Assembly (NCBI RefSeq): GCF_902859805.1
Contig: NZ_CADIKC010000009.1
Coordinates: forward strand, 62,001 to 126,000
DNA from: Paraburkholderia sediminicola
Lineage (GTDB): Bacteria > Pseudomonadota > Gammaproteobacteria > Burkholderiales > Burkholderiaceae
Direction of reading: 5' to 3'
DNA length: 64,000 nt
Shown: piece by piece, positions 25,913 to 34,785 of the stretch
How the letters are laid out: the number at the start of each line of letters is the position of its first letter
How positions within the stretch are numbered: the stretch's first letter is position 1
Program-made: the position numbers and the translations under genes
Notes under the pieces: generated by a model
Told to the model about the DNA's origin: nothing
Seen by the model: only the letters and a program-made list of their open reading frames with translations
Databases searched by the model: none

Positions 25913-26946
25913 TCGTCGTTCGTGTAGTGCAACGAGGCGATGTGGACGCGCTCATGCGGCTCGCGCAGGAGACCGGCCCCGGTCTCACCACTTTCAAGCC
26001 GGATCGCGATGCGTTGGCGGCGCGCGTTGAGCGTGCCCGCCGCACGACGGAAGACAAGGCCGAGCCGCACGAAGCCGGTTACTTCTTCGTGATGGAAGAC
26101 ACCGATACGGGCGACGTGGCCGGTGTGTGCGGTATCGAAACTTCAGTTGGGCTGCAGCAGCCGTTCTACAACTATCGCGTGAGCACGGTGGTGCACGCGA
26201 GCCAGGACCTCGGCATCTGGACGCGCATGCGCGCGCTGAACATTTCGCATGACCTGACGGGTTACGCCGAAGTGTGTTCGCTGTTCCTGAGCCCGCGTTA
26301 TCGCACGAGCGGCGTCGGCGGTTTGCTGTCGCGTTCGCGCTTCATGTTTCTCGCGCAGTTTCGCGAGCGCTTTCCGCAGCGTCTGTGCGCGGAATTGCGC
26401 GGCCATTTCGATGCGGAAGGCACCTCGCCGTTCTGGCGCGCGGTCGGCTCGCATTTCTACCAGATCGATTTCAATGCGGCGGACTATCTGAGTTCGCACG
26501 GCCGCAAAGCGTTTCTCGCCGAGCTGATGCCGCGCTATCCGGTGTATGTCGAACTGCTGCCGGAAGAGGCGCAGGAATGCGTCGGCCTCACGCATAACGA
26601 CACGATTCCGGCGCGCCGCATGCTCGAATCGGAAGGGCTGCGCTACGAAAATCACGTCGATATTTTCGATGCGGGTCCGGTGCTCGAATGCCATATCGCC
26701 GACTTGCGCACGGTGCGCGAAAGCGTGGTGGTGCCGGTCGAAATCGCCGACGTGCCGGCGGGCGCGCCCCAGGATGCGCCGCGTTCGATGGTATCGAATA
26801 CTTCGCTGGGCGATTTTCGCGTAGGCGTGGCCGCAGGCGTGCCGCAAGACGGCGTGTTCCGTATGAGCGCCGCCGAGGCGGCCGCACTCGACGTCAAGGC
26901 AGGCGACCCGGTTCGGGTGCTGCCGCAGAAACACAAACAAGGATGA
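25909..26946 (+). CDS. aruG: arginine N-succinyltransferase subunit beta, AruG
   Basis: Second AstA-family subunit, 345 residues, starting inside the aruF stop (ATGA). Shared core segments are NISHDLTGYAEVCSLFLSP, YRTSGVGGLLSRSR (acyl-CoA binding), TSPFWRAVGSHFYQIDF and ENHVDIFDAGPVLECH. It is clearly homologous to aruF yet well diverged, indicating an old duplication with a heteromeric enzyme. Its stop overlaps the start region of astD. Confidence 0.93.
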   Translation: MIVVRVVQRGDVDALMRLAQETGPGLTTFKPDRDALAARVERARRTTEDKAEPHEAGYFFVMEDTDTGDVAGVCGIETSVGLQQPFYNYRVSTVVHASQDLGIWTRMRALNISHDLTGYAEVCSLFLSPRYRTSGVGGLLSRSRFMFLAQFRERFPQRLCAELRGHFDAEGTSPFWRAVGSHFYQIDFNAADYLSSHGRKAFLAELMPRYPVYVELLPEEAQECVGLTHNDTIPARRMLESEGLRYENHVDIFDAGPVLECHIADLRTVRESVVVPVEIADVPAGAPQDAPRSMVSNTSLGDFRVGVAAGVPQDGVFRMSAAEAAALDVKAGDPVRVLPQKHKQG

Positions 26947-26948
26947 TC

Positions 26949-28412
26949 ATGAGCGAGCTTTTCATCGACGGCGAATGGGCCGCCGGCACAGGACCCGCAT
27001 TCGCGTCGCGCAACCCGGGTACGGGCGCGACGGTATGGGAAGGCAATAGCGCCTCGGCGGACGACGTCGATCGCGCAGTGCGCAGCGCGCGCCGTGCGTT
27101 CGCGGCGTGGTCGGCCTTGAGCCTCGACGAACGTTGCGGCGTGGTTCGCCGCTTCGCTGCACTCGTGACGGAACGCAAGGAAGCGCTGGCCGAAGCGATC
27201 GGCCGCGAGACCGGCAAGCCGCTGTGGGAAGCGCGCACTGAAGCGGCTTCGATGGCGGCGAAGGTTGAAATTTCGATTCAGTCGTACAACGAGCGCACCG
27301 GCGAAAAGCGTTCGCCGATGGCTGACGGCACGGCTGTCTTGCGGCATCGTCCGCATGGTGTGGTTGCGGTGTTCGGGCCGTATAACTTTCCGGGGCATTT
27401 GCCGAACGGGCATATCGTGCCGGCGCTGATCGCGGGTAACGCGGTGGTGTTCAAGCCGTCGGAGCTTGCGCCGGGCGTGGCGGCTCTCACGGTGCAGATC
27501 TGGCGCGATGCGGGCTTGCCCGCCGGCGTGCTGAACCTCGTGCAAGGCGAGAAAGAGACGGGGATTGCGCTCGCCAACCACCGGCAGATCGACGGCCTGT
27601 TCTTCACGGGTAGTTCGGATACCGGAACATTGCTGCACAAGCAATTCGGTGGCCGTCCGGAGATCGTCCTCGCGCTGGAGATGGGCGGCAACAATCCGCT
27701 CGTGATCGGACCGGTGGTGGATGTCGACGCCGCTGTGCATCACACGATCCAGTCGGCGTTTCTGTCGGCGGGGCAGCGTTGCACGTGCGCGCGCCGTATC
27801 TTTGTACCGAACGACGCGTTTGGTGACCGCTTTGTAGAACGCCTGACCGAAGTGACGTCGCGCATCAGCGTCGGCGAATACAATGCCGATCCGCAACCGT
27901 TCATGGGCGCGGTAATTTCCGCTCGTGCGGCTTCGCGTCTGGTCGCGGCCCAGGAGCGGCTCCTCGCCGACGGCGCGAAAGCACTGCTGAAGATGGAGCA
28001 GCGCGATCCGAAACTCGGCTTCGTCACGCCCGCGATTCTCGACGTGACCGCGGTGAAGGACTTGCCGGACGAAGAGCATTTCGGACCGCTGGCACAGATC
28101 ATTCGTTACGGCACATTTGACGAAGCGCTCGAGAAAGCCAACGATACCGAGTTTGGTCTCTCAGCCGGCCTGCTCGCCGACGATGAAACCCTGTGGACGC
28201 ATTTCCAGCGCACCATCCGCGCGGGCATCGTCAACTGGAACCGGCCGACTAACGGTGCCTCGTCGGGCGCGCCGTTCGGTGGTCCGGGACGTTCGGGCAA
28301 TCACCGGCCGAGCGCGTTCTACGCTGCCGACTACTGCGCGTATCCGATGGCCTCCGTCGAGAGCGCGCAACTGCAAATGCCCGCGAGCGTTTCGCCGGGC
28401 CTTCAATTCTAA
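26949..28412 (+). CDS. astD: succinylglutamate-semialdehyde dehydrogenase, AstD
   Basis: NAD-dependent aldehyde dehydrogenase making N-succinylglutamate, the fourth AST step. The start at 26949 was chosen because AAGGA ends 5 nt upstream. With this start the catalytic residues fall at Glu244 (LEMGGNN) and Cys278 (GQRCTCARR), numbers that match E. coli AstD as I recall it. An ATG at 26943 overlapping the aruG stop is the alternative. Other landmarks: GPYNFPGHLPNGHIVPAL, FKPSELAP, FTGSSDTG, FGGPGRSGNHRPSAFYAADY. 487 residues. Confidence 0.95.
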   Translation: MSELFIDGEWAAGTGPAFASRNPGTGATVWEGNSASADDVDRAVRSARRAFAAWSALSLDERCGVVRRFAALVTERKEALAEAIGRETGKPLWEARTEAASMAAKVEISIQSYNERTGEKRSPMADGTAVLRHRPHGVVAVFGPYNFPGHLPNGHIVPALIAGNAVVFKPSELAPGVAALTVQIWRDAGLPAGVLNLVQGEKETGIALANHRQIDGLFFTGSSDTGTLLHKQFGGRPEIVLALEMGGNNPLVIGPVVDVDAAVHHTIQSAFLSAGQRCTCARRIFVPNDAFGDRFVERLTEVTSRISVGEYNADPQPFMGAVISARAASRLVAAQERLLADGAKALLKMEQRDPKLGFVTPAILDVTAVKDLPDEEHFGPLAQIIRYGTFDEALEKANDTEFGLSAGLLADDETLWTHFQRTIRAGIVNWNRPTNGASSGAPFGGPGRSGNHRPSAFYAADYCAYPMASVESAQLQMPASVSPGLQF

Positions 28413-28421
28413 GGATCGACG

Positions 28422-29762
28422 ATGCAAGCCACTGAAGCCAATTTCGACGGTCTCGTCGGCCCGACCCACAACTACGCCGGGCTTTCGTTCGGCAATGTAG
28501 CGTCGCAGAACAACGAGAAGTCGGTCGCAAATCCGAAGGCCGCTGCCAAGCAGGGCCTGCGCAAGATGAAGCAGTTGGCCGATCTCGGCTTTCATCAGGG
28601 CGTGCTGCCGCCGCAGGAGCGTCCTTCGATGCGTCTCTTGCGCGAACTCGGTTTTTCGGGCGACGACGCGACGGTGATCGCACGCGTCGCCAAAGACGCG
28701 CCCGAGTTGCTGGCCGCCGCAAGTTCGGCTTCGGCAATGTGGACCGCGAATGCGGCGACGGTGAGTCCGTCGGCCGACACGCACGACGGCCGTGTGCACT
28801 TCACGCCGGCCAATCTGTGCAGCAAGCTGCATCGCGCGATCGAGCATGAGTCGACGCGCCGCACCTTGCGTGCGATTTTCAGCGACGCGGATCGTTTTGC
28901 TGTGCATGAAGCGCTGCCCGGCACGCCGGCACTCGGCGACGAAGGCGCGGCGAACCACACGCGTTTCTGCTCGGAATACGGCACACGTGGCGTCGAATTC
29001 TTCGTGTATGGCCGCAGCGAATATCGTCGCGGACCGGAGCCGAAGCGTTTTCCCGCACGTCAGACCTTCGAGGCGAGCCGCGCGGTCGCGCATCGTCACG
29101 GTCTGGCTGAAGCGGCCACGGTGTACGCACAGCAGAACCCCGATGTGATCGACGCGGGCGTGTTCCATAACGACGTGATCGCCGTCGGCAACCGCAATAC
29201 GCTGTTCTGCCATCAGCTCGCATTCGTCGAACAGCAGGCGGTGTACGACGAACTGCGCACAAAGCTCTCCGGGTTGAAGGCCGACTTCAACGTGATCGAA
29301 GTGCCCGACGCGCAGGTGAGCGTGTCCGACGCGGTTACGTCGTACCTGTTCAATAGCCAGTTGCTGACGCGCCCGGACGGCAAGCAGGTGCTGGTGGTGC
29401 CGCAGGAATGCCGCGAGAACGAGCGCGTGGGCGCCTATCTGGACGATCTGACTTCGCACACTGGTCCGATCGACGACGTGCTCGTGTTCGATCTGCGCGA
29501 AAGCATGAAGAACGGTGGCGGTCCGGCATGCCTGCGTCTGCGCGTGGTGCTGAACGATACGGAGCGCGCGGCAGTGACGCCTGGCGTGTGGATCAACGAC
29601 AAGCTGTTCGGCCGGCTCGATACGTGGATCGAAAAGCACTATCGCGATCGTCTTGCACCGTCCGATCTGACCGATCCGCAATTGCTCGCCGAGTCGCGCA
29701 CCGCGCTTGATGAACTGACGCAGATTCTCGGGCTGGGTTCGCTGTATGACTTCCAGCGCTGA
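28422..29762 (+). CDS. astB: N-succinylarginine dihydrolase, AstB
   Basis: Second AST enzyme: hydrolyses N2-succinylarginine to succinylornithine, CO2 and two ammonia. The 446-residue product starts ANFDGLVGPTHNYAGLSFGN, a diagnostic family opening. Downstream are HTRFCSEYGTRGVEFFVYG, DVIDAGVFHNDVIAVGN (catalytic His region) and GGPACLRLRVVL with catalytic Cys370. It follows astD by 9 bp and overlaps the chosen astE start by 17 bp. Confidence 0.96.
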   Translation: MQATEANFDGLVGPTHNYAGLSFGNVASQNNEKSVANPKAAAKQGLRKMKQLADLGFHQGVLPPQERPSMRLLRELGFSGDDATVIARVAKDAPELLAAASSASAMWTANAATVSPSADTHDGRVHFTPANLCSKLHRAIEHESTRRTLRAIFSDADRFAVHEALPGTPALGDEGAANHTRFCSEYGTRGVEFFVYGRSEYRRGPEPKRFPARQTFEASRAVAHRHGLAEAATVYAQQNPDVIDAGVFHNDVIAVGNRNTLFCHQLAFVEQQAVYDELRTKLSGLKADFNVIEVPDAQVSVSDAVTSYLFNSQLLTRPDGKQVLVVPQECRENERVGAYLDDLTSHTGPIDDVLVFDLRESMKNGGGPACLRLRVVLNDTERAAVTPGVWINDKLFGRLDTWIEKHYRDRLAPSDLTDPQLLAESRTALDELTQILGLGSLYDFQR

Positions 29763-30810
29763 GCACGGTATGCCGGTTTCGATGCTCGACGATTTCCTTG
29801 CCTACACATTGGCGGGGACGCGGCCCGGCGCGCAGGAAATGCAGGGCGTGTGCGCCAACAACGGCAACGGCGTGCGCTGGTCATGGCTCGACGACGGCGT
29901 GCTGCTTATGGAGCCCACGGTGCGGGATGAAGGTATCCGCAGCGTGCTTGTCTCCGCAGGCGTGCATGGCGATGAAACCGCGCCAATTGAACTGCTGTCG
30001 TATCTCGTGCGCGATATCGCACGAGGCGAGGCCGCTTTATCGTGCCGCCTGCTGGTGATTCTCGGCAACGTCGACGCCATGCGTGACGCTTGCCGTTATC
30101 GCGATGACGATCTGAACCGACTCTTCAGCGGACGGCACGAGCAGGTGCCGCACAGTCACGAAGCGCCGCGCGCGGCGGCGTTGGAGCGTGCGGCAACGCA
30201 GTTCTTTGCCACGGCATCGCAAGCGCCGGGCGCGCGTTGGCATATCGACATGCATACGGCGATCCGCCCCTCGGCTTTCGAGCAATTCGCCTTGTTGCCA
30301 CACACCGGCAAGCCGTTTTCGCGCGCCATGTTCGAATGGCTCGGCGAAGCGCACATCAGCGCCGTCCTGCTGCATACGACCAAGGGCAACACGTACTCGC
30401 ACTTCACCGCGCATGCGTGTGGCGCCGAAGCGTGCACGCTCGAACTCGGCAAGGTGCGCCCGTTCGGGCAGAACGACTTGACACGTTTTGCAGGCGCGGA
30501 TGAAGCGCTGCGTCGTCTGCTGGCTGGTACAAAGAACGGCAACGCGCCCGTGACAATGCCGCGCGTGTTCACAGTGATCGACCAGCTCACCAAGCAAAGT
30601 GAAGCATTCGAATTGCTGGTGGCCACGGATGTGCCGAATTTCACGCCCTTCGTGAAAGACACGGTACTCGCACGCGATGGCGAATATCGCTATACCGTGC
30701 GTCACGATGAGGAACGTCTTGTGTTCCCGAACGCGACGGTCAAGCCGGGTTTGCGCGCCGGCTTGATGGTGATCGAGACGACACAGGACACGCTGTCCAA
30801 GCTCGTTTAG
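29746..30810 (+). CDS. astE: succinylglutamate desuccinylase, AstE
   Basis: Zinc carboxypeptidase-like enzyme releasing glutamate and succinate, the last AST step. Zinc and catalytic motifs are visible: SAGVHGDETAPIELL, RYRDDDLNRLFSG, WHIDMHTAIR and CTLELGKVRPFGQND. 354 residues with the start at 29746 (MTSSAEHG), overlapping astB; an inner ATG at 29770 is equally possible since neither has a strong ribosome site. A hairpin terminator follows the stop. Confidence 0.94.
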   Translation: MTSSAEHGMPVSMLDDFLAYTLAGTRPGAQEMQGVCANNGNGVRWSWLDDGVLLMEPTVRDEGIRSVLVSAGVHGDETAPIELLSYLVRDIARGEAALSCRLLVILGNVDAMRDACRYRDDDLNRLFSGRHEQVPHSHEAPRAAALERAATQFFATASQAPGARWHIDMHTAIRPSAFEQFALLPHTGKPFSRAMFEWLGEAHISAVLLHTTKGNTYSHFTAHACGAEACTLELGKVRPFGQNDLTRFAGADEALRRLLAGTKNGNAPVTMPRVFTVIDQLTKQSEAFELLVATDVPNFTPFVKDTVLARDGEYRYTVRHDEERLVFPNATVKPGLRAGLMVIETTQDTLSKLV

Positions 30811-30830
30811 ACGCTTTATTGCAGAGCAGA

Positions 30831-30858
30831 ACGTTGCGCGCCTTTTTGCGCGCAACGT
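30831..30858. terminator. terminator between convergent astE and GST genes
   Basis: An 11-bp perfect stem (ACGTTGCGCGC at 30831-30841, complement at 30848-30858) with loop CTTTTT. It closes the ast operon and is placed to serve the GST gene from the other side. The T-run is in the loop, so efficiency is uncertain. Confidence 0.6.
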
Positions 30859-30873
30859 CTCATACCAAACCGC

Positions 30874-31503
30874 TTACGCGGCTTGCGTCGCGGTCTGACT
30901 GATTAGTCCTTCGGCGATCATCGCTTCGCGCACCTTCGGCCGCGCCGCGACGCGCGCCAGATACTTACCCAAATGTGGATACTTGCTCAGATCCACCGAC
31001 AGCATCCGCGCCCAGCTCAACACCGTGAACGCGTACGCATCGGCGACTGAGTACTCTCCAGTGAGATAGTCGCGTGACGTGAGTACACCCTCGAGTTCAC
31101 TGAAGCGTGTAGCGAGTTTTGCCAGACATTCGGCCTTCGTCGATTCGGCTGTCTCCTGATGCCAAAGCCAGGGGCTGAATGTCTTGTGCAACTCCGTGCT
31201 GATATAGGTAAGCCATGCGACTGCTTCGAGACGCTGCGGCGTTCCGGCGGCCGGCAACAAGACGCGCTCCGGCGCGAGATCGGCGATGTATTGCAAGAGC
31301 GCCGCGCCTTCCGTATGACGCGAACCATCGGCGAATTCGATGAGCGGCACATAACCGCGCGGTGAGATTGCATAGTAATCGTCGCCGTTGGCGAGCTTGT
31401 GCGTTTGCAGGTTGACCTTGACGGTGTCGAAGTCGAGCCCGGCTTCGCGCAGGGCAATGTGAACGGCCAGCGAGCAGGCGCCCGGCGAATAGTAGAGTTT
31501 CAT
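30874..31503 (-). CDS. glutathione S-transferase
   Basis: Cytosolic GST of the bacterial beta class, 209 residues. The N-terminal thioredoxin-fold domain begins MKLYYSPGACSLAVHIALRE, where the Cys10 region is typical of beta-class enzymes, and includes the cis-Pro in GYVPLIEF and the glutathione-binding HTEGAALLQYIAD. The C-terminal helical domain has YLTGEYSVADAYAFTVL. It conjugates or reduces electrophiles with glutathione; the substrate is unknown. It diverges from a LysR gene 126 bp away, its likely regulator. Confidence 0.95.
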   Translation of the reverse strand: MKLYYSPGACSLAVHIALREAGLDFDTVKVNLQTHKLANGDDYYAISPRGYVPLIEFADGSRHTEGAALLQYIADLAPERVLLPAAGTPQRLEAVAWLTYISTELHKTFSPWLWHQETAESTKAECLAKLATRFSELEGVLTSRDYLTGEYSVADAYAFTVLSWARMLSVDLSKYPHLGKYLARVAARPKVREAMIAEGLISQTATQAA

Positions 31504-31629
31504 GGTGTCACCGCTATAAACGAGAGTGAAGTCCCGGCAGGTGCCGGTGGCAAGGCTCGTCGGCCGACAAGTCGATGTGGTAAAAGTAGCCCGGATCGCA
31601 TTCAGAATAAACAGGCGGCTTGCCAAACC

Positions 31630-32538
31630 ATGCGTGCAAAAACGCAATACGAACTGACTTCGGCGGATACCCAGACCATTCTCGCGCTGGTGCGCGCCGG
31701 CACGCTGGCGGAAGCGGCGCAGCGTCTGGGCATGGACGCGTCGACGATTTTTCGCTCCGTGCAGCGGATCGAACGCGGGCTTGGCCAGCGCCTGTTCGAG
31801 CGTTCGCGCAGCGGTTATCGCGCGACGCCGCTCGGCGCGCAACTGGCGCGTCATGCCGAGCGCATCGAAAGCGAGTTGGCGGCGGCGCGCTCGACGGTGC
31901 AGGCGAGCAGTGACCGCGTGTCCGGCAGTGTTCACGTGACGACCACCGATACCGTTCTCTACGGTCTCCTGCTGCCTGCGCTGCATGATTTCGCGGCGCT
32001 GCACCCCGCGTTGTCGTTCGAACTGACGGCGACCAACAGCCTCGCGAGCCTGACCAAACGCGACGCCGACATCGCCGTGCGCGCCACGCGCCGCGCGCCG
32101 GATCATCTGGTCGGCAAACATGTGGGCCCGCTGCGCATCGCCGTATTTACCGCAAAGGCGAGTGGGATCCGGGCAAGCGACGCCGATGCGCTGTCACGCT
32201 GCGATTGGGCGGCGCCGGACAGCTCGCTCGGCGATCATCCTTCGGTTTTGTGGCGCAAGCGTCATTGTCCGACGGTCGAGCCGCGTTACAAGACCAACAG
32301 CGTGATGGCGGTGTTCGAACTGGTGGTGCAAGGGTTCGGTGTCGGCATCTTTCCCACCTTCCTCGCGCGCGGCCGCGACGATCTCGTGCAACTGACTCCG
32401 CCGCTCGACGAAGCCGAATCGCAGGTCTGGGTGCTGGCGCATCCGGAGTCGCGTCATCTGCCGCATGTCGCGGCGGTCTACACGCATCTGTCGCAACGGC
32501 TCGGCAGCGATTTCGCGGCCGGCGACGGCGCGGTCTGA
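31630..32538 (+). CDS. LysR-family transcriptional regulator
   Basis: A 302-residue regulator. Helix-turn-helix near residues 15-70 (ILALVRAGTLAEAAQRLGMD, STIFRSVQRIERGLG), effector domain after residue 90 (SVHVTTTDTVLYGLLLPALH). The end of the effector domain reads GFGVGIFPTFLARG, as in other LysR proteins. The ATG at 31630 was chosen because it leaves a normal short N-terminus; longer in-frame starts overlap the GST gene. It probably controls the divergent GST gene and perhaps itself. Confidence 0.9.
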   Translation: MRAKTQYELTSADTQTILALVRAGTLAEAAQRLGMDASTIFRSVQRIERGLGQRLFERSRSGYRATPLGAQLARHAERIESELAAARSTVQASSDRVSGSVHVTTTDTVLYGLLLPALHDFAALHPALSFELTATNSLASLTKRDADIAVRATRRAPDHLVGKHVGPLRIAVFTAKASGIRASDADALSRCDWAAPDSSLGDHPSVLWRKRHCPTVEPRYKTNSVMAVFELVVQGFGVGIFPTFLARGRDDLVQLTPPLDEAESQVWVLAHPESRHLPHVAAVYTHLSQRLGSDFAAGDGAV

Positions 32539-32794
32539 CGCGTATCCGGACGCTTTTGTTTGCCTGAGCACGACACGAAATTGCGCCTTTATGCGCGCCG
32601 AACCGGCTTCGTCTAACGAGGCACGCGTCTATGTGCCCGCCAGGCGTGCTGTGCGAAGCCTGTACAATCCCGCCCTCGCGGCTGTTGCGCTGCACCACAC
32701 TGGCCGCACGAGTTTGAATCGCATTTTTGGCGCGGCAATCATGCTGGCCCGGATTCGGCTCCGTCTTATTCAATACCGTAGAGGAACACCCGTA

Positions 32795-33589
32795 ATGAAG
32801 ATGAATTGGCGAAACATGGCTGCGCTCGCGCTGTTCGCGACGGCAACGATAACGGCAGGCACCGCCTCGGCAGCGGATATCAAGGAAGTGCGCTTCGGCG
32901 TCGAGGCGTCGTATGCGCCGTTCGAATCGAAGTCGCCGTCGGGCGAGCTGCAAGGTTTCGATATCGACATCGGCAATGCCGTGTGTGCAAAGCTGAAGGC
33001 GAAATGCGTGTGGGTCGAGAATTCGTTCGACGGCCTGATTCCGGCGTTGGAAGCACGCAAGTTCAACGCGATCAACTCGGACATGACGATCACGGAACAG
33101 CGCCGCCAGGCCATCGACTTCACCGATCCGATCTACACGATCCCGAATCAGATGATCGCGAAGAAGGGCAGCGGTCTGCTGCCTACGGCGGCTTCGCTCA
33201 AGGGTAAGCACGTCGGCGTGTTGCAAGGCACGATTCAGGAGACGTATGCGAAGGCGCGCTGGGCGCCGGCCGGCGTCGACGTCGTGCCGTATCAGACGCA
33301 GGATCAGATCTATGCCGATCTCGCATCGGGCCGTCTGGACGCTGCATTCCAGGACGCGGAAGCCGCTTCGAAGGGCTTTCTGAAGAAGCCGCAAGGCGCG
33401 GGCTTTGATTTCGCGGGCCCGGCCGTCAGCGACGAGAAGCTGCTCGGCGCGGGCGTGGGCTTTGGCCTGCGCAAGGGCGACAAGGCGTTGAAGGACGCAG
33501 TGAACCAGGCGGTCAAGGAACTGAAGGCCGACGGCACGATCGACCGCTTCGCTGCGAAGTACTTCGACGTGAAGGTCGTGTTGAAGTAA
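32795..33589 (+). CDS. periplasmic basic amino-acid binding protein (HisJ/ArgT family)
   Basis: Binding protein of 264 residues with signal peptide ending GTASA|ADIKEVRFG. Family marks: GVEASYAPFESKSPSGELQGFDIDIG split by the ligand pocket residues, NSFDGLIPALEARKFNAINSDMTIT and QQVYTI-like DPIYTIPNQMIA. GAGGAA lies 9 nt before the ATG. By family it would serve hisQMP (19953-22231), but it is about 10.5 kb downstream, beyond the ast operon and the GST/LysR pair, with its own terminator and a 256-bp upstream region. TACAAT at 32663 is a possible -10 there. Confidence 0.9.
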   Translation: MKMNWRNMAALALFATATITAGTASAADIKEVRFGVEASYAPFESKSPSGELQGFDIDIGNAVCAKLKAKCVWVENSFDGLIPALEARKFNAINSDMTITEQRRQAIDFTDPIYTIPNQMIAKKGSGLLPTAASLKGKHVGVLQGTIQETYAKARWAPAGVDVVPYQTQDQIYADLASGRLDAAFQDAEAASKGFLKKPQGAGFDFAGPAVSDEKLLGAGVGFGLRKGDKALKDAVNQAVKELKADGTIDRFAAKYFDVKVVLK

Positions 33590-33610
33590 CGCGTTATGTA
33601 TCTCGCCTAA

Positions 33611-33640
33611 TGCAAACGGCCGCTGATGCGGCCGTTTGCA
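33611..33640 (+). terminator. rho-independent terminator after binding protein gene
   Basis: A perfect 13-bp stem (TGCAAACGGCCGC / GCGGCCGTTTGCA) with a TGAT loop, followed by TTTTTGG. It lies 21 bp after the stop codon at 33589. Confidence 0.92.
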
Positions 33641-33759
33641 TTTTTGGCGACGCTTGAAGCGTCATTGGCCTGACGCGTATCTCAGCCTTGCTTCATGTGC
33701 TTCATCTGCACGGCATCCACGCGCCGTGCATGCCGTGGACGCCGCACGGCGACAAACGG

Positions 33760-34518
33760 TCAGCGAACGTTCGCTTCAGGCTGATCCAGATAATCGAACA
33801 CCACTTCACCGAGTCCTAGCGTCAGATCGGCAATCAGATGCCGCGCCTCGACGATTTCGAGCACCGGCAATTCTGCGACCGGCGCCAGCGCATGGTGTGC
33901 CAGTTCGAGGGATGCGGGACCCGTCCATGCGCCTTTAAGGGTGATGTCCTGCAGGTAGTAGCGCACCAGTTCGCAAATGCGCGGTGTGCCGTCCACGTGA
34001 GGGATGACTTTCAGCAGGAAGTTCGGCGTCTCCAGACGCTTCTGTTGCTGCGCAAGATCCAGTTGCCGATGCTTGTAGCCCATCGTGCCGGTGGCGATGC
34101 GCACGGGGCCGTAATCGAGCGTGCCGACGAGCGTGTCGGTATGGACTTCCAGCACCGGCGAGGCGAGCTTCTTCGGAAAGCCCCACAACTCACGGCCGCC
34201 GGCGATCGGTGGATGGTCGTCCAGATACATCGCCAGCGTATAACCACCTGCCACGCCGTTGTACGACACCGGGATCACCTGACCGCTTTCCGTGTAGTCG
34301 CCGAAGCCGGTCGAATCCGGCATGCGAATGAATTCGTAATGAACGAGCGGCTCGCCGATCTGCAGCGGCTCGGGCACCACGGCGCGCAGTTTGTCCGGAT
34401 CGGTGCGGTAGGTGATGATCAGAAATTCCCGGTCGACGAAACGATACGGACCCATCGGAAACGCCGGGCTCGTGATCGGCATCGCGAATGCATTTGACAG
34501 CACGCTTTTGACGTCCAT
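33760..34518 (-). CDS. adc: acetoacetate decarboxylase
   Basis: Converts acetoacetate to acetone and CO2 through a Schiff base on lysine. The 252 residues match the family length; the Schiff-base Lys lies in ELWGFPKKLASP, and YEFIRMPDSTGFGDYTESGQ, GGYTLAMYLDD and PRICELVRYYLQDITLKGAW are family segments. AAGGAAA precedes the ATG. It stands alone, divergent from the EAL-HDOD gene. Some family members act on other beta-keto acids, so the exact substrate is inferred. Confidence 0.93.
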   Translation of the reverse strand: MDVKSVLSNAFAMPITSPAFPMGPYRFVDREFLIITYRTDPDKLRAVVPEPLQIGEPLVHYEFIRMPDSTGFGDYTESGQVIPVSYNGVAGGYTLAMYLDDHPPIAGGRELWGFPKKLASPVLEVHTDTLVGTLDYGPVRIATGTMGYKHRQLDLAQQQKRLETPNFLLKVIPHVDGTPRICELVRYYLQDITLKGAWTGPASLELAHHALAPVAELPVLEIVEARHLIADLTLGLGEVVFDYLDQPEANVR

Positions 34519-34785
34519 GATTTTCCTTGGTGGTTAAAGGCTTGTGGTGGAACGCTTTTGCACTGCACAAGAGTATCGTCGATTCTTTCCTTCTCTTCAG
34601 CGAGACTGGTTGCCAAATATTTCGAGATATTGCAGCGTTGACATGTCCGGGCGCATCGGCCTGCGCTAAAATCGGCGGGCGCACCGCACGCGCTAAGGGT
34701 CTCGGGGCCTGGACGTGCGCGATGGGTGCAGCAAAAACCAAAATACAGCAGGAAGCGCCAGGGCGGCGCTTAGCGGGGGACCAGA

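Noticed and set aside
34638..34672. TTGACA ... TAAAAT promoter upstream of the EAL-HDOD gene
   Set aside because: Both boxes look good but are 23 bp apart, too far for a normal sigma-70 promoter.
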